From contig CM047431.1 of NCBI GenBank assembly GCA_026168455.1, forward strand, positions 41,323,986 to 41,387,985: 64,000 nucleotides of DNA, read 5' to 3'. The DNA is from Theocolax elegans (taxonomy: Eukaryota; Arthropoda; Insecta; Hymenoptera; Cerocephalidae). The notes beneath the pieces are model-generated. The model saw nothing but the letters and a program-made list of their open reading frames with translations. It had not been told where the DNA came from and ran no database searches. Below are positions 29,429 through 42,203 of the stretch, piece by piece; positions within the stretch are counted from its first letter, which is position 1, and every line of letters begins with the position of its first letter. A program made the position numbers and the translations under genes.

Positions 29429-30002
29429 ATGATGTCGAAGCATAAGAAAGCTATAGTAGAAGAACTTCACAAACCTGCTCGTCGAAACTATCCTCGACGA
29501 AGTTTTGATGTACGAGGTTTTGATGAAACTTGGCAAGCAGATCTTGTTGAGATGATACCTTATTCTAAAGAAAATAAAGGCTTTAAATATATGCTGACAG
29601 TTATAGATATTTTCTCCAAATTTGCTTGGGCTGTGCCAGTCAAAAGAAAAACTGGTGAAGATGTTACTACTCCTATGAAGTCTATTCTACGAGAAGGTAC
29701 AGTACCTATAAATTTACACATAGATAGAGGAAAAGAGTTTTACAATAAAACATTTCAAAATCTTATGAAACGTTTCAAAATCCATCTCTATTCAACATAT
29801 TCGAATATGAAAGCATCTATTTGTGAACGTTTCAATCGTACACTAAAAAATAAAATGTGGTTCCAGTTCAGTCTTCGAGGAAATCATAAATGGATTGATA
29901 TTCTACCAAACTTGATAGGTGCTTACAATGATAGAAAGCATCGTACAATCGGTATGAAACCAAAAGATGTAACAGCAGAAAATGCATCTTTACTATTGAC
30001 TT
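29429..30002 (+). pseudogene. Retroviral-like integrase, catalytic core, 3'-truncated (locus 2)
   Basis: An rve/DDE core with all three acidic residues visible: Asp in ETWQADLVEM, Asp in NLHIDRGKEFYN, Glu in ICERFNRTLKNKMW. The usual Thr before the second Asp has become Ile (HID). The block KHRTIGMKPKDVTAE follows, after which the frame stops at 30,002 at the very end of the converging polymerase gene. The linker and chromodomain seen in locus 1 (3,262-3,806) are missing, as is the N-terminal zinc-binding part. A deletion therefore fused the two convergent genes. The enzyme would insert viral DNA into the host chromosome. Confidence 0.85.
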
Positions 30003-30004
30003 AG

Positions 30005-32276
30005 AGCAATTTTATGCTCTTTTTCCGTACGAACGATATGATTTCTGGAGCGAATATTATTCTGTTGACAACTTACTATTGATTGATTGAACAAACATTT
30101 CTTATAGTCATCGAAACTGATGCTTGTTTGCACAACATTTCCTTTGATACCTTTCGCTTTCTTTATAGGTTTGACATTCTCGATGAGGACACTATACATC
30201 TTGCTGCATAATCCGATAAATTCTGTCATAATTTGACCATTACACTCATCTTTCATCAATCCTACTATTTTCTTGTTTCTTCGTAGTATTCCAAAATGGT
30301 TATTCTCCGGATAGTCGGATGTGTCAAATCTTTCAATGTCTTCTGCCATCAACTGATAAATGTCAATACCGCAAATTTCATAAATAAGACTATCTGTATC
30401 GGTATATAAAAGTTTACACTTATTTCCAATACGTTCCCTCATATATGAATAGTGAAAGTCATAAATAAGAGTTTTTAATATATCAAGAACTGATAAGCCA
30501 AGATATATAGGTTTACTTACGGTGATATCTGTACACGTAAGTTGTATGGCAACAAGATTCTCTTTAAAAAAAAAAAATAAAGTCTCCATAAGGTAAATGC
30601 TGTGTCATTGCCCATCCATAAAGATTATTAGCATCATAGTACATAAGATATGATTCCTCTTCATCATCTTTGTAATTCTCACTCATGTACTTATTATTTG
30701 CTTTTGCATATCTATTACATCATTGACTAATTCCTCCTCTGACACCTCTCTCAACAAATAGCAACATATCTACATCTGTAAATAATTCGAGCTGCACTTG
30801 TGTATACTTTAACATTGCATCCCATGTTAAACCAGGTGTAGTATAGTAATGTGCAGGATCGAGTCCATACGCATCCATACAAGTCTTACGAAAGTTTTCA
30901 AATACATCTGTAAGTAATAGCACATCTGTTTTTAAGTATAAATCAGAGTATTCACCAAGTGTTTGAATGTTAAACAGCTTCCACACAATCATTGCATGCT
31001 CGTAATCAGCATCTGAGATATGACTGATGTACAATTTACTAAAAAAGTCTTTTTGTGATGGAAGTTGTGTTTCTTTTAATTTTTGAAACGAATTTACATA
31101 ATCATAAGGAAAAACACCTTTTCGGAGCAACAATTGTATCTATTCTGTAGTATAACCATCTTCAATTTTAAATACTGAATTAGTAATACAAAGAGTTTCT
31201 AAATATGATGCTAATTTCTCTAGAGATGAAGCCATAAATCTAAATGAATCTATAAATCTAAAATTTATGTCACTTCCATCAACATACTTTGTAAACGAAA
31301 TATAACGTTGTTTATTTTCCGGAATAAGATGTACGCGTCCCTTGAAATTAACTGCAGAAGCAAGCTCATTAATAATAAAATGAGAGTCATACCCAGTAAG
31401 ATTGTGGAAAACAACAGGTATAAATCTTGCATCTTTGAAGTTTATGTTACAACCTTCATGTGCAGCTCCTCTATACTTCCCAGTCAAATGACAATGATCT
31501 CGAACTTTTGTTTGATCAGCAGAGAAGATTTATCCGCATATATGACAGTACGTCGCCTCTTTGAACCGCTGCGTTTCTACAGGTGTAAGATACATTGGTT
31601 CAGGTGAGCTGTGTAACTGTTCCAATTGAACACGAAGTGATTGAAGTTCTTCGATAAACCATTCAGCAGGAGACATTTTACAACTTTCATCTTCTTATCT
31701 ATAGCTTCGATAAATTGATTTTGAATCATCAAAACTACACTTAAGATAGTACCCTATTATTACCTACTATTACCCCGTTCATCTCCTTCCACAGGTTTAA
31801 GCAGACACTCAAAATCTGCATAAATCACATACGGTACTTTTAATTGATGACTAAAGTTCTTGAATGAGAGTATATTATTTTTTAACGTAGGCAATGTAAT
31901 CTTACATTTATTCATTTGACTACAATTAAGTTCATGATTGTGAAGCTTATCAATTGAATAAAAGAAACGCAAACATCTATCACAGACATAACATTTATTA
32001 ACATGTTTTGTCAATTGACTCCTCACCAATCTCGATAAATTCTTTATTAGTACATAGTGAAACTTTGGAAGTGACGTATCGTTATCATCGGCCTCAACAT
32101 TATTTTCTGCTTCTTCATCAACATAATAATCTTGAATAAGTAATAAATTCACATGAGAATTCTTCTTACAAGCTGTTATGTAACACGGATTCACCTTATA
32201 ATTATTATTACACAATTTCAAAATATATACATTTACTGAAACATCATTTTGAGATTCAAATTTATTTACTTGTTTT
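30005..32276 (-). pseudogene. polB: DNA polymerase B of locus 2, exonuclease-to-C-terminus block
   Basis: Shows KFESQNDVSVNVY, a Cys/His cluster (CYVCDRCLRFFYS), exonuclease I (YADFECLLKP), [13 protein letters not shown], intact exonuclease II (HNLTGYDSH), then palm motif A ([13 protein letters not shown]) and motif C (YTDTDSL). Breaks: a deletion and stops near 31,750, stops near 31,529, 31,139 and 30,719, and a large internal deletion near 30,590 where a 12-base T-run replaces the roughly 180 residues that hold motif B. The gene is split upstream by a 2,150-bp insertion with 4-bp target duplication. It ends against the truncated integrase. Same family as 3,897-7,614. Confidence 0.9.
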
Positions 32277-32280
32277 AGTG

Positions 32281-34430
32281 TGTGAGGTAGAAACCTCACA
32301 GGGGGAGGATAGAAAAATTTGAAGCTCAATGCTTGTATTAAGGGGGAAAGTTTTCCTTGTTCGAACCTGAAAAAAGAAATATAAAAGATTAATATATATA
32401 TATTGAGAGCGAATAACATGATTTTATATACCCTTATACTAAAACTGGAACCGCTTACCTGGGCACAAACAAGACCTTCTGTCTTGTTTGTGCGTTGCTG
32501 ACTCCCTAAGGCTCTGTAGGACTCGCTGTGGTGAGGTACGGTGTATAAATCCCTTGTCAACCTGGGGCGAGCTCCATCTTTGTTATCTTCTCACCATGGT
32601 GATTCGCTCAGGACCTGAAAAGGAAAGAAAATGTTATTAAAGTTTATGGTTGATAAAATGATGGTTAATTTAAGGATTAGGTTGTATAAAGGTAAAGGTA
32701 GGAAATAAAGGATGGAAAATAGAAAAGATGTGTGTATACTGGAAGTATGACAGGAGAGGTTAGGTCGTGTGTAAACAAATTACTGACTAGCTTGGTCCGG
32801 GTTATCCTCGCTACCAGGACTAAGAAATTTAATCCCTTTTGTTTAACAGAAGGTTACTAGCAATGGTAGAGGTCTATGTTATGGTTTAAATATTACTTAC
32901 CTTATGGAGAAGGAAATTGATGCCGTTCAACTTGTCGTCACGCGAACACTCGAAAACGTCGTCGGTGATGCCGGGGAGGTCCAACGTCGGCCAGGAGTCT
33001 CGAGGTCCTCTGTATTCTCCGATCGGGCTCTCCGATAGTGTTTCGGCTAGTATTATTACGCACTTCACGTATAATTATACGTAAACAATACGCTCCCCCC
33101 GCGCGAATACGGCAGACATGATGTCTTCATGCAAGTTTTGATCAACGCGGTGGGGGCGCTCTGCCCATGCGCGTAGGCAGGCGAGTTGGATGAGAGGCGC
33201 GCCGGCGGGGGGAACGAACGAACTACGGAATGACTCGCATATACGTGCGTGCGTAAGTAAGAGAGAGAAAGGAGATAGTACACTGCAAAGGTGGAGGCGC
33301 TTGACCATGCGGAATAGGAACTTGCAATTCTATTCCATCGGACTCTCCGATATTCATCGACGAGGAGCGAAATAGGTGGCGCTGCGGAACGAAGATCGGT
33401 TAGCTAATTGAGAAAAAGGAATAAACCGATTGGTTAAATAAATAAGGAAGAAGGACTTTAGCGCCCCGAATCGGATTTTTCGAGAGATAATCGAGGACGA
33501 AGGAGAAAAAGGCGGTCATTCGGTGTTCGACCATAATAGTAGAACAACGGTAGTTTTTTTTTTCTTTCTCATAGATCGGTATATTGGAATTTGGTTCATA
33601 GGAATATCATAGTAATAAATAAGAGTATCATAGGAATAAAAAAAGGCATATAGAGACCTATTGTTGAGAAGAAGGAGAGTACAGCGAATATTGAAGGAGC
33701 GATCATTATTTTTCTTTTGGGAGATTATCGAGTATACGCGAGAGGTTCACGGCAGAATATTTCTTGGCGGTGCTGTGGTGAGTGGTCTGTCTGGCCATTT
33801 TGTAATAATTTTTGTAACGAGCGAATTCCGCGGAGTGCGTGAGATATATCGCGTCTTGGAAATTTTCGGTGTTTAGTTTTCTTTTATTTTTGCTTTAACT
33901 TATGTGAATTTAAATCGCGAATAATATGAAATAAAAATATATACATATATACATATCAATAGTTTGTGGTATTATTGATAAAAGAAAATTGTAAAAGAGT
34001 TTCTCCCGTGTACACGCGGTGTGACTGATGCGTATTTGTACCGGTTAATTTCGATATAATTCAGTATAACCTGTAAATAAATATTTATATAACGAGCCTA
34101 AAATTTTAAGTAATAAATCTATTGTTAGATAGTTTATCAGATATTTGCATTCGAATCTTTTCGGCTCCCTTCCCCATTTCAGAGTATTGGACCAACGTTG
34201 GTTATCGCCACTGTCCGTGGTGGTGACGCAGGAACACCTTTACACCCTGGTGAGTCTCAAAACCCTGTCGACGGTCTGGCGCCCATTAATTAAATATCAT
34301 TTGACCGTAGGGATTAACCACACAAAATATAATTAACACAAAATATATATAATTGATAATTCAGCGAAATTGTTAGTACGCCATAGTAGTCGTTGTACAC
34401 GGAATCCTTTCAAGGAAATACAACGTTACA
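32281..34430 (-). mobile_element. LTR-like insertion (probable solo LTR) in polymerase B
   Basis: The insert is bounded by AGTG on both sides (32,277-32,280 and 34,431-34,434), a 4-bp target duplication. On the minus strand it starts TGTAACG and ends CTCACA, the TG...CA pattern of LTRs. No gag, pol or primer-binding site is visible. At 2,150 bp it would be a large solo LTR; a non-autonomous LTR element is the alternative. It contains GC-rich stretches (33,090-33,400) and several GT/AG-bounded segments. Frames inside it, up to 77 codons, have no recognisable product. Confidence 0.6.
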
Positions 34431-34434
34431 AGTG

Positions 34435-34848
34435 TAATTGGAAATTCTAGTCCTTGAAAATTTAAATCATGTTCAAACTTTTTGTAAGCACTCACACGCT
34501 CACTATGACACTTTTGAGGATGTAAACCAGCTAACACAGACCACTTGAAACACTGATCATCTAAATTTTTTACGTTGACACATGCTTTCTTTTTCTGAAT
34601 TGAAACCGGTAGTGATATATATGAACTTCCTTTCATGATTTCAAGTTTGTTAATATTGATGGTTAGACTAAGAATTTGACGAAGACTCCAACCTGATCCT
34701 TTTTCTTCAAATTCTTCCATTTCTCGTTGTATGCTTTTATTAATATGCTGATTAAACCATTCTTTTAAATCAGTTGTTTTGTATACTGATTTGTTTTCAG
34801 TATTAAAATACTTAACTTCACTAGTGAACGAATCGCTTTTCTGTATTA
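34435..34848 (-). pseudogene. polB: DNA polymerase B of locus 2, N-terminal middle block
   Basis: Contains the family's GSGWSLRQILSLTININ, SSYISLPVSIQKKKACVNV and CFKWSVLAGLH blocks. Codons continue across both flanking insertions: FPITL at the left edge resumes after the 2.15-kb insert, and the right edge resumes after the 7.35-kb element. The equivalent region of locus 1 lies at 6,640-7,250. Confidence 0.9.
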
Positions 34849-34873
34849 TACAGGGTGATCCAGAAACATAGGT

Positions 34874-34875
<2 letters not shown>

Positions 34876-34915
<40 letters not shown>
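34876..34915. repeat. (TA)n microsatellite inside the left TIR
   Basis: TA tract just inside the left terminus. A matching tract lies at about 42,147-42,170 in the right TIR. Confidence 0.9.
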
Positions 34916-34918
<3 letters not shown>

Positions 34919-35582
34919 CGATTCAGAAAACTAATTTGAGTATAACCCCGTCGGAAATTTAAAAAAATATTAATTAGGCGAGGCGTAATTAATTTTTGAA
35001 ATGGGCCAATCAGAGGCCGGATTAGAGAAGAAAGGTGAGCGGCGTTGCCGCGCGAGACTAATGCAACAGGTCAACGAGCGAAGCGGCCGAGGCGCTTGAA
35101 CATAGCTAATGCGTATAGCAGAAGCGAAGATCGCGAAAGCGAATGAATCGCAAAATATATTTTACGAGATTGATTGTATGAATAAAATATACAATCAAAG
35201 AAATGATTTTTATTTAAGTTTGAATTAAACCGCATACTAATAAATTCATTACTACTATTATTAATTTACTTACTAAATCTATGATACGCGTGCGGTATAA
35301 ATATGAGATTATTACAGTTTTTAATCTCATCGTATTTACATTAATTTATTGAAACCTTTATGACGAATTTTAAGACAATAAAATTTTGAATTGAAATAAG
35401 TTTTGTGTACAATATAGCCAATAAATACGTTTACCATAAAGATATATCGCTACATATTGGAAATATATTAATTAATTTTGCAAGTATATTGGCAATAATA
35501 TTGCTAGGTAAAGAATTCCTAGTCCATGTAAAATGAAATTTAGCTCAAGCCTCAATACTCCGTTTAAAAAACATAATGCTAC

Positions 35583-35720
35583 CGCGAGCGCTCTCCGATG
35601 TTCGCGCACATCAAATTTTGTGTTCGCGGAGTAAGCCCGCCGCGGGCGCTCTTCGACGTTCGCGCTTATCAAATTTTGTACTCGCGGAGTAAGCCCGCCG
35701 TAGACGCTCTCCGACGTCAA
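35583..35720. repeat. 58-bp CpG-rich tandem repeat
   Basis: Two and a half copies of a unit with GCTCTCCGATGTTCGCG and CGCGGAGTAAGCCCGCC, period about 57-58 bp. Markedly GC-rich against its surroundings. Confidence 0.8.
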
Positions 35721-36299
35721 GAGCAAACGTGCTCGAAAAAAGTTACTTCGTTAAAATTACAATTCATGGTGTTTCAGAATTAATAAATATTTTGGAATAC
35801 TCGTTCAAAATGTTTAGGATAATAATTGCAATAGTCTGGCTGTTGAATTGATTTGAGTGTTCAATATACAAAATGCCAATGAATAACTACCATAAATTCG
35901 CAATATATTTGTAATATATTAGCAATAATATTGCTAGTAGGTTAATTCCGAGTCGGTGTAAAATAAAATCTAGCTGAACCCTCGATGAAGTTTTATAATA
36001 GTCTGGGAATCACCTAGCTATAGTATATCTATAATATGTTTACGTTTACTAAATATTTTTAAACTGATTTTTTATAATATATTAGTATACTCTGAACAAA
36101 TCGATATCATTAAAATTAATTGGATCATATCTTTACTAAAAATTGGTATTATGAGAAATCGTAGATTTATGTCACGCATCTTAGTAATTATTCGGATGAC
36201 CAAAGACAGACGTTCATTCCCGTTTTCATTCACTTGAGGTAATTAAAGATCATCGATTCGTCGGTAGTATTGACAATTTGGAAGACACGAAACATATTG

Positions 36300-36550
36300 G
36301 CCATATATTGATAATAATACTTTGGCAATATGTTGGCAACATATTGGCAACATATTGGCAATATATTGACAATACTTTGGCAACATATTGGCAATATAGT
36401 GACAATACTTTGGCAACATATTGGCAATATATTGACAATACTTTGGCAACATATTGACAATATATTAGCAACATATTGGCAACATATTGGCAATATATTG
36501 ATAATACTTTGGCAACACATTGGCAACATATTGACAATATATTGATAATA
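36300..36550. repeat. ~12-bp tandem repeat (TTGGCAACATAT), left copy
   Basis: About twenty variants of TTGGCAACATAT, TTGGCAATATAT and TTGACAATACT. The inverted copy is at 38,093-38,345. Frames rich in Cys, Gln and Tyr read through it on several phases and are artefacts of the repeat. Confidence 0.9.
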
Positions 36551-38092
36551 CAAATAATAAATAATTAACGAAATACACTTTTAACTGCAAGATTTAAGCC
36601 AGACTTTAAGCCATACTTGCGCAAACACTTTCAGACACGCATACAGCGATACAATTAGCCATACGAAAAGATCAACTTTTCATTCCTTGTAACTACCCTC
36701 TGTATTGGTTGGTAATAAAAACCGACATAAGAAAATTCAACGAGTTATTTTGTTATTCTAAAATATCTGTCTTTGTTGATTACTTTAAATCGTCTTCTCG
36801 TTCGAATATGAACTTTATATAAACTTTAGGTTTGGCTAAACTTGATATGGGGTTGGCCAACGAGACTGAGCCGAACTTTTACAATTACTGACAAATAAAA
36901 TATAGTTAATACTAAGTTTAGCTGATCTCAATATTAACGTGATAGCAAGTTCAGGTTTATAAAGTCATATAATGTTGAATCAAAATACCCAAAGAAAAAT
37001 TTTAAAAATCGGCTTTAACTGACATCAGTAAGAATACATCGGTTAGAAAAACGGAGATATTTTCCAAAAAATTCGAATCCATCACTGAAAAGTGTTGTAC
37101 ATTTCCTTAGTTTTGAAGACATAACCTGAAAGAAGAAATTTAAAAAACCACAAAGTATCTATTTTCACCATTTTTCTAACCGATGTATTCTTACTGATGT
37201 CAGTTCAAGAAAATTTTTAAAATTTTTCTTTGGGTATGTAAATATCAACATTATATGAATTTATAAACCTGAACTTGCTATCACGTTAATATTGAGTTCA
37301 GCTAAACTTAGTATAAACTATATTGTATTTGTCAGTAATTGTAAAAAAACTTTATAAAAACTTTATATGAATTTCAGCTGAACATTTGATATGTTTTCGC
37401 CAAACTTGAACAGTCAATTGCACAAGTTTGGCTCAGTCTCGTTGGCCAACCCCATATCAAGTTTAGCCAAACCTAAAGTTTATATAAAATTCATATAAAC
37501 TTTAATTTTTTTACGCGGGTACTTAACGAAATACACTTTTAACTGCAGCATTTAAGCAAGACTTAAAGCCATACTTTCCCAAACACTTTCAGATATACAT
37601 ACAGCCATACAATTAGCCATACTAAAAGATCAACTTTTCATTCCTTGTAACTACCCTATGTATTGGTTGGTACGAAAAGCCAACTTAAGAAAAATCAACA
37701 AAGGACAGATATTTTAGATGAGAAAATAACATGAAAATGTCTATTTCTCGATAAAAAAGCAAATTTCATGCCTTATTACTACCCTCCTGTATTTAGCTGG
37801 TTGATGAAACTTCTCACACAGTTTGTGCTACTAATGCAAGAACGAGAAGACGATTTAAAGCAATCAACAAAGACAGATATTTTAGAATAACAAAATAACT
37901 CGTTGAATTTTCTTATGTCGGTTTTTATTACCAACCAATACAGAGGGTAGTTACAAGGAATGAAAAGTTGATCTTTTCGTATGGCTAATTGTATCGCTGT
38001 ATGCGTGTCTGAAAGTGTTTGCGCAAGTATGGCTTAAAGTCTGGCTTAAATCTTGCAGTTAAAAGTGTATTTCGTTAATTATTTATTATTTG

Positions 38093-38345
38093 TATTATCA
38101 ATATATTGTCAATATGTTGCCAATGTGTTGCCAAAGTATTATCAATATATTGCCAATATGTTGCCAATATGTTGCTAATATATTGTCAATATGTTGCCAA
38201 AGTATTGTCAATATATTGCCAATATGTTGCCAAAGTATTGTCACTATATTGCCAATATGTTGCCAAAGTATTGTCAATATATTGCCAATATGTTGCCAAT
38301 ATGTTGCCAACATATTGCCAAAGTATTATTATCAATATATGGCCA
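38093..38345. repeat. ~12-bp tandem repeat, right (inverted) copy
   Basis: Near-exact reverse complement of 36,300-36,550, about 1.5 kb away, forming part of the inner palindrome. Confidence 0.9.
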
Positions 38346-38794
38346 ATATGTTTCGTGTCTTCCAAATTGTCAATACTACCGACGAATCGATGATCTTTAA
38401 TTACCTCAAGTGAATGAAAACGGGAATGAACGTCTGTCTTTGGTCATCCGAATAATTACTAAGATGCGTGACATAAATCTACGATTTCTCATAATACCGA
38501 TTTTTAGTAAAGATATGATCCAATTAATTTTAATGATATCGATTTGTTCAGCGTATACTAATATATTATAAAAAATCAGTTTAAAAATATTTAGTAAACG
38601 TAAACATATTATAGATATACTATAGCTCTACTATACTACTATAGATGATTCCTAGACTATTATAAAACTTCATCGAGGGTTCAGCTAGATTTTATTTTAC
38701 ACCGACTCGGAATTAACCTACTAGCAACATTATTGCTAATATATTACCAATATATTGCGAATTTATGGTAGTTATTCATTGGCAATTTGTATAT

Positions 38795-41110
38795 TTCAGA
38801 AATTCCCGAAATATCCAGGAAATTACGTAATTAGTAGCGTCATCCCGAAATACCTCAGCATTTCCCGAAAGATCCTGGAAATCCCGTAATTGGTAGAATC
38901 ATCACGAATTTCCTCAGATATTCCCGAAATATCCAAAAAATCCCGTAATTAGTGGAGTCTTTATGAAATATTTGAGAAATTCCCGAAATATTCAGAAATT
39001 CCCGTGATTGGTAGCGTCATCTCGAAATACCTCAGGAATTCCCGAAAGATCCAGGAAATTCCGTAATTATTAGTCATCCCGAATTTTTTCAGAAATTCCC
39101 GAAATTTCCAGAAAATCCCGTTATTATTGGTGTTATCCCGAATTTTCTCAGAAATTTCCGAAATATCCTGGAAATCCCGTAATTAGTAATGTATCCAGAA
39201 ATACCTCAGAAATTCCCGAAATATCCAGGAAATTCCGTAATTATTAGTCATCCCGAATTTTTTCAGAAATTCCCGAAATATCCAGGAAATTCCGTAATTA
39301 TTAACGTCATCCCGAAATACCTCAGCAATTCCCGAAAGATCCTGGAAATCCCGTAATTGGTAGAATCATCACGAATTTCCTCATATATTCCCGAAATATC
39401 CAGAAAATTCCGTCATTAGTGGAGTCTTTCTGAGATATTTCAGAAATTCCCGAAATATCCAAGAAATCCCGTAATTAGTAGTCATCCCGAATTTTTCCAG
39501 AAATTCCCGTAATTAGTAGCGTCATCCCGAAATACCTCAGGAATTCCCGAAAGATCCAGGAAATTCCGTAATTATTAGTCATCCCGAATTTTTTCAGAAA
39601 TTCCCGAAATTTCCAGAAAATCCCGTTATTATTGGTGTTATCCCGAATTTTCTCAGAAATTTCCGAAATATCCTGGAAATCCCGTAATTAGTAATGTATC
39701 CAGAAATACCTCAGAAATTCCCGAAATATCCAGGAAATTCCGTAATTATTAGTCATCCCGAATTTTTTCAGAAATTCCCGAAATATCCAGGAAATTCCGT
39801 AATTATTAACGTCATCCCGAAATACCTCAGCAATTCCCGAAAGATCCTGGAAATCCCGTAATTGGTAGAATCATCACGAATTTCCTCATATATTCCCGAA
39901 ATATCCAGAAAATTCCGTCATTAGTGGAGTCTTTCTGAGATATTTCAGAAATTCCCGAAATATCCAAGAAATCCCGTAATTAGTAGTCATCCCGAATTTT
40001 TCCAGAAATTCCCGTAATTAGTAGCGTCATCCCGAAATACCTCAGGAATTCCCGAAAGATCCAGGAAATTCCGTAATTATTAGTCATCCCGAATTTTTTC
40101 AGAAATTCCCGAAATTTCCAGAAAATCCCGTTATTATTGGTGTTATCCCGAATTTTCTCAGAAATTTCCGAAATATCCTGGAAATCCTGTAATTAGTAAA
40201 GTATCCAGAAATACCTCAGAAATTCCCGAAATATCCAGGAAATTCCGTAATTATTAGTCATCCCGAATTTTTTCAGAAATTCCCGAAATATCCAGGAAAT
40301 TCCGTAATTATTAACGTCATCCCGAAATACCTCAGCAATTCCCGAAAGATCCTGGAAATCCCGTAATTGGTAGAATCATCACGAATTTCCTTAGATATTC
40401 CCGAAATATCCAAAAAATCCCGTAATTAGTGGAGTCTTTATGAAATATTTGAGAAATTCCCGAAATATCCAGAAATTCCCGTAATTGGTAGTGTCATCTC
40501 GAAATACCTCAGGAATTCCCGAAAGATCCAGGAAATCCCGTATTTGGTAGAGTCATCACGAATTTACTCAGATGTTCCCGAAATATCCAGGAAATCCCGT
40601 AATTAGTAGCGTCATCCCGAAATACCTCAGAAATTCCCGAAAGATCCAGGAATTCCCGTAATTGCTAGAGTCATCATGAATTTCCTCATATATTCCCGAA
40701 ATATCCAGAAAATTCCGTCATTAGTGGAGTCTTTCTGAGATATTTCAGAAATTCCCGAAATATCCAAGAAATCCCGTAATTAGTAGTCATCCCGAATTTT
40801 TCCAGAAATTCCCGTAATTAGTAGCGTCATCCCGAAATACCTCAGGAATTCCCGAAATATCCAGAAATTCCCGTAATTAGTAGCGTCATCCCGAAATACC
40901 TCAGGAATTCCCGAAAGATCGAGGAAATTCCGTAATTGGTAGAGTCATCACGAATTTCCTCAGATATTCCCGAAATATCCAGGATATCCCGTAATTAGTG
41001 GAGTCTTTCTGAAATATTTCAGAAATTCCCGAAATATCCAGGAAACCCCGTAATTAGTCGACTCATCCCGAATTTCCTCAGAAATTCCCGAAAGATCTAG
41101 GAACTGTTTG
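38795..41110. repeat. Minisatellite, ~58-bp unit with 505-bp higher-order period
   Basis: About forty variants of a unit built from AATTCCCGAAATATCCAGG, then AATTCCGTAATTAGTAG, CGTCATCCCGAAATACCTCAG-type blocks. Larger blocks recur almost exactly at 39,036, 39,541 and 40,046, a constant 505-bp step, so it evolves as a higher-order array. Units vary at AAATAT/AAAGAT and ATTAGTAG/ATTATTAG. Confidence 0.9.
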
Positions 41111-42203
41111 TCATAATTCCAGGGACACATAAAGTCTAAAAAAGATATTGTTTATTTATATAATTATTTACAGTAAAATGGGAATTCACAAAAAAATGCT
41201 TATTTTAGATATATTTCTAAATATAATTTGTTATTAATATTACAAATAATATATATTTATTATAATTTTTGAATACATACAGTTTATACCTGGCACCACG
41301 ACAATTAATTGTTGACAACAAAATTAATTATCGGTTGTGCAATTGTAATAATTAATGGTAAAATGTATGTATAAAAAGTTGTACGTACGTACGTACGCGG
41401 ACTACTGAAACTTCCAAGCCATAAAACTAATAAAAAACGACTCTTTAAAAAATTTGTAATAGTGGTAAATTTATCCTCGTATCAATGCGATCACAATGGA
41501 CTCATAAAAAATGACATTCACTAAATATTTTTTACAGTATAAGGGGTTTTTTACAGAAAATTTCACAATTTCACTTATAAAATTTTAATATTATGTAGAT
41601 TTCCAATATCTAGCGATATATCTTTATGGTAAACGTATTTATTGGCTATATTGTACACAAAACTTATTTCAATTCAAAATTTTATTGTCTTAAAATTCGT
41701 CATAAAGGTTTCAATAAATTAATGTAAATACGATGAGATTAAAAACTGTAATAATCTCATATTTATAACGCACGCGTATCATAGATTTAGTAAGTAAATT
41801 AATAATAGTAGTAATGAATTTATTAGTATGCGGTTTAATTCAAACTTAAATAAAAATCATTTCCTTGATTGTACATTTTATTCTACAATCAATCTCGTAA
41901 AATATATTTTGCGATTCATTCGCTTTCGTGATCTTCGCTTCTGCTATACGCATTAGCTATGTTCAGGCGCCTCGGCCGCTTCGCTCGTGGACCTGTTGCA
42001 TTAGTCTCGCGCGGCAACGCCGCTCATCTTTCTTCCCTAATCCGGCCTCTGATTGGCCCATTTCAAAAATTAATTACGTCTCGCCTAATTAATATTTTTT
42101 AAAAATTCCGACGGGGTTATACTCAAATTAATTTTCTGAATCGGAATATATATATATATATATATATATAGATATGTTACCTATGTTTCTGGATCACCCT
42201 GTA

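Larger units (their letters stand above)
34851..42201. mobile_element. 7.35-kb Tc1/mariner-like TIR element with nested palindromes
   Basis: Termini CAGGGTGATCCAGAAACATA (34,851) and its exact complement (ending 42,201) are flanked by TA (TATA) on both sides. The terminal inverted repeats extend, with a (TA)n tract inside, for about 600 bp (to about 35,450 and from about 41,600). Inside lie a second palindrome (about 35,875-36,745 against 37,880-38,790), a third within it (36,815-37,040 against 37,165-37,490), and a minisatellite (38,795-41,110). No transposase or other gene is present. It interrupts polymerase B. Confidence 0.85.

Noticed and set aside
32886..33375. Several 60-77 codon frames in the LTR-like insert
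   Set aside because: They overlap on both strands in a GC-rich patch, with no recognisable domains.
36230..36553. Frames of 69-107 codons rich in Cys-Gln-Tyr
   Set aside because: They are open in several phases and on both strands only because the 12-bp repeat contains no stops. The same frames recur in the inverted copy at 38,090-38,413.
38795..41110. CRISPR-like array of regular repeats
   Set aside because: Repeat units are adjacent variants of one sequence without unique spacers, in a eukaryotic transposon. It is a minisatellite.
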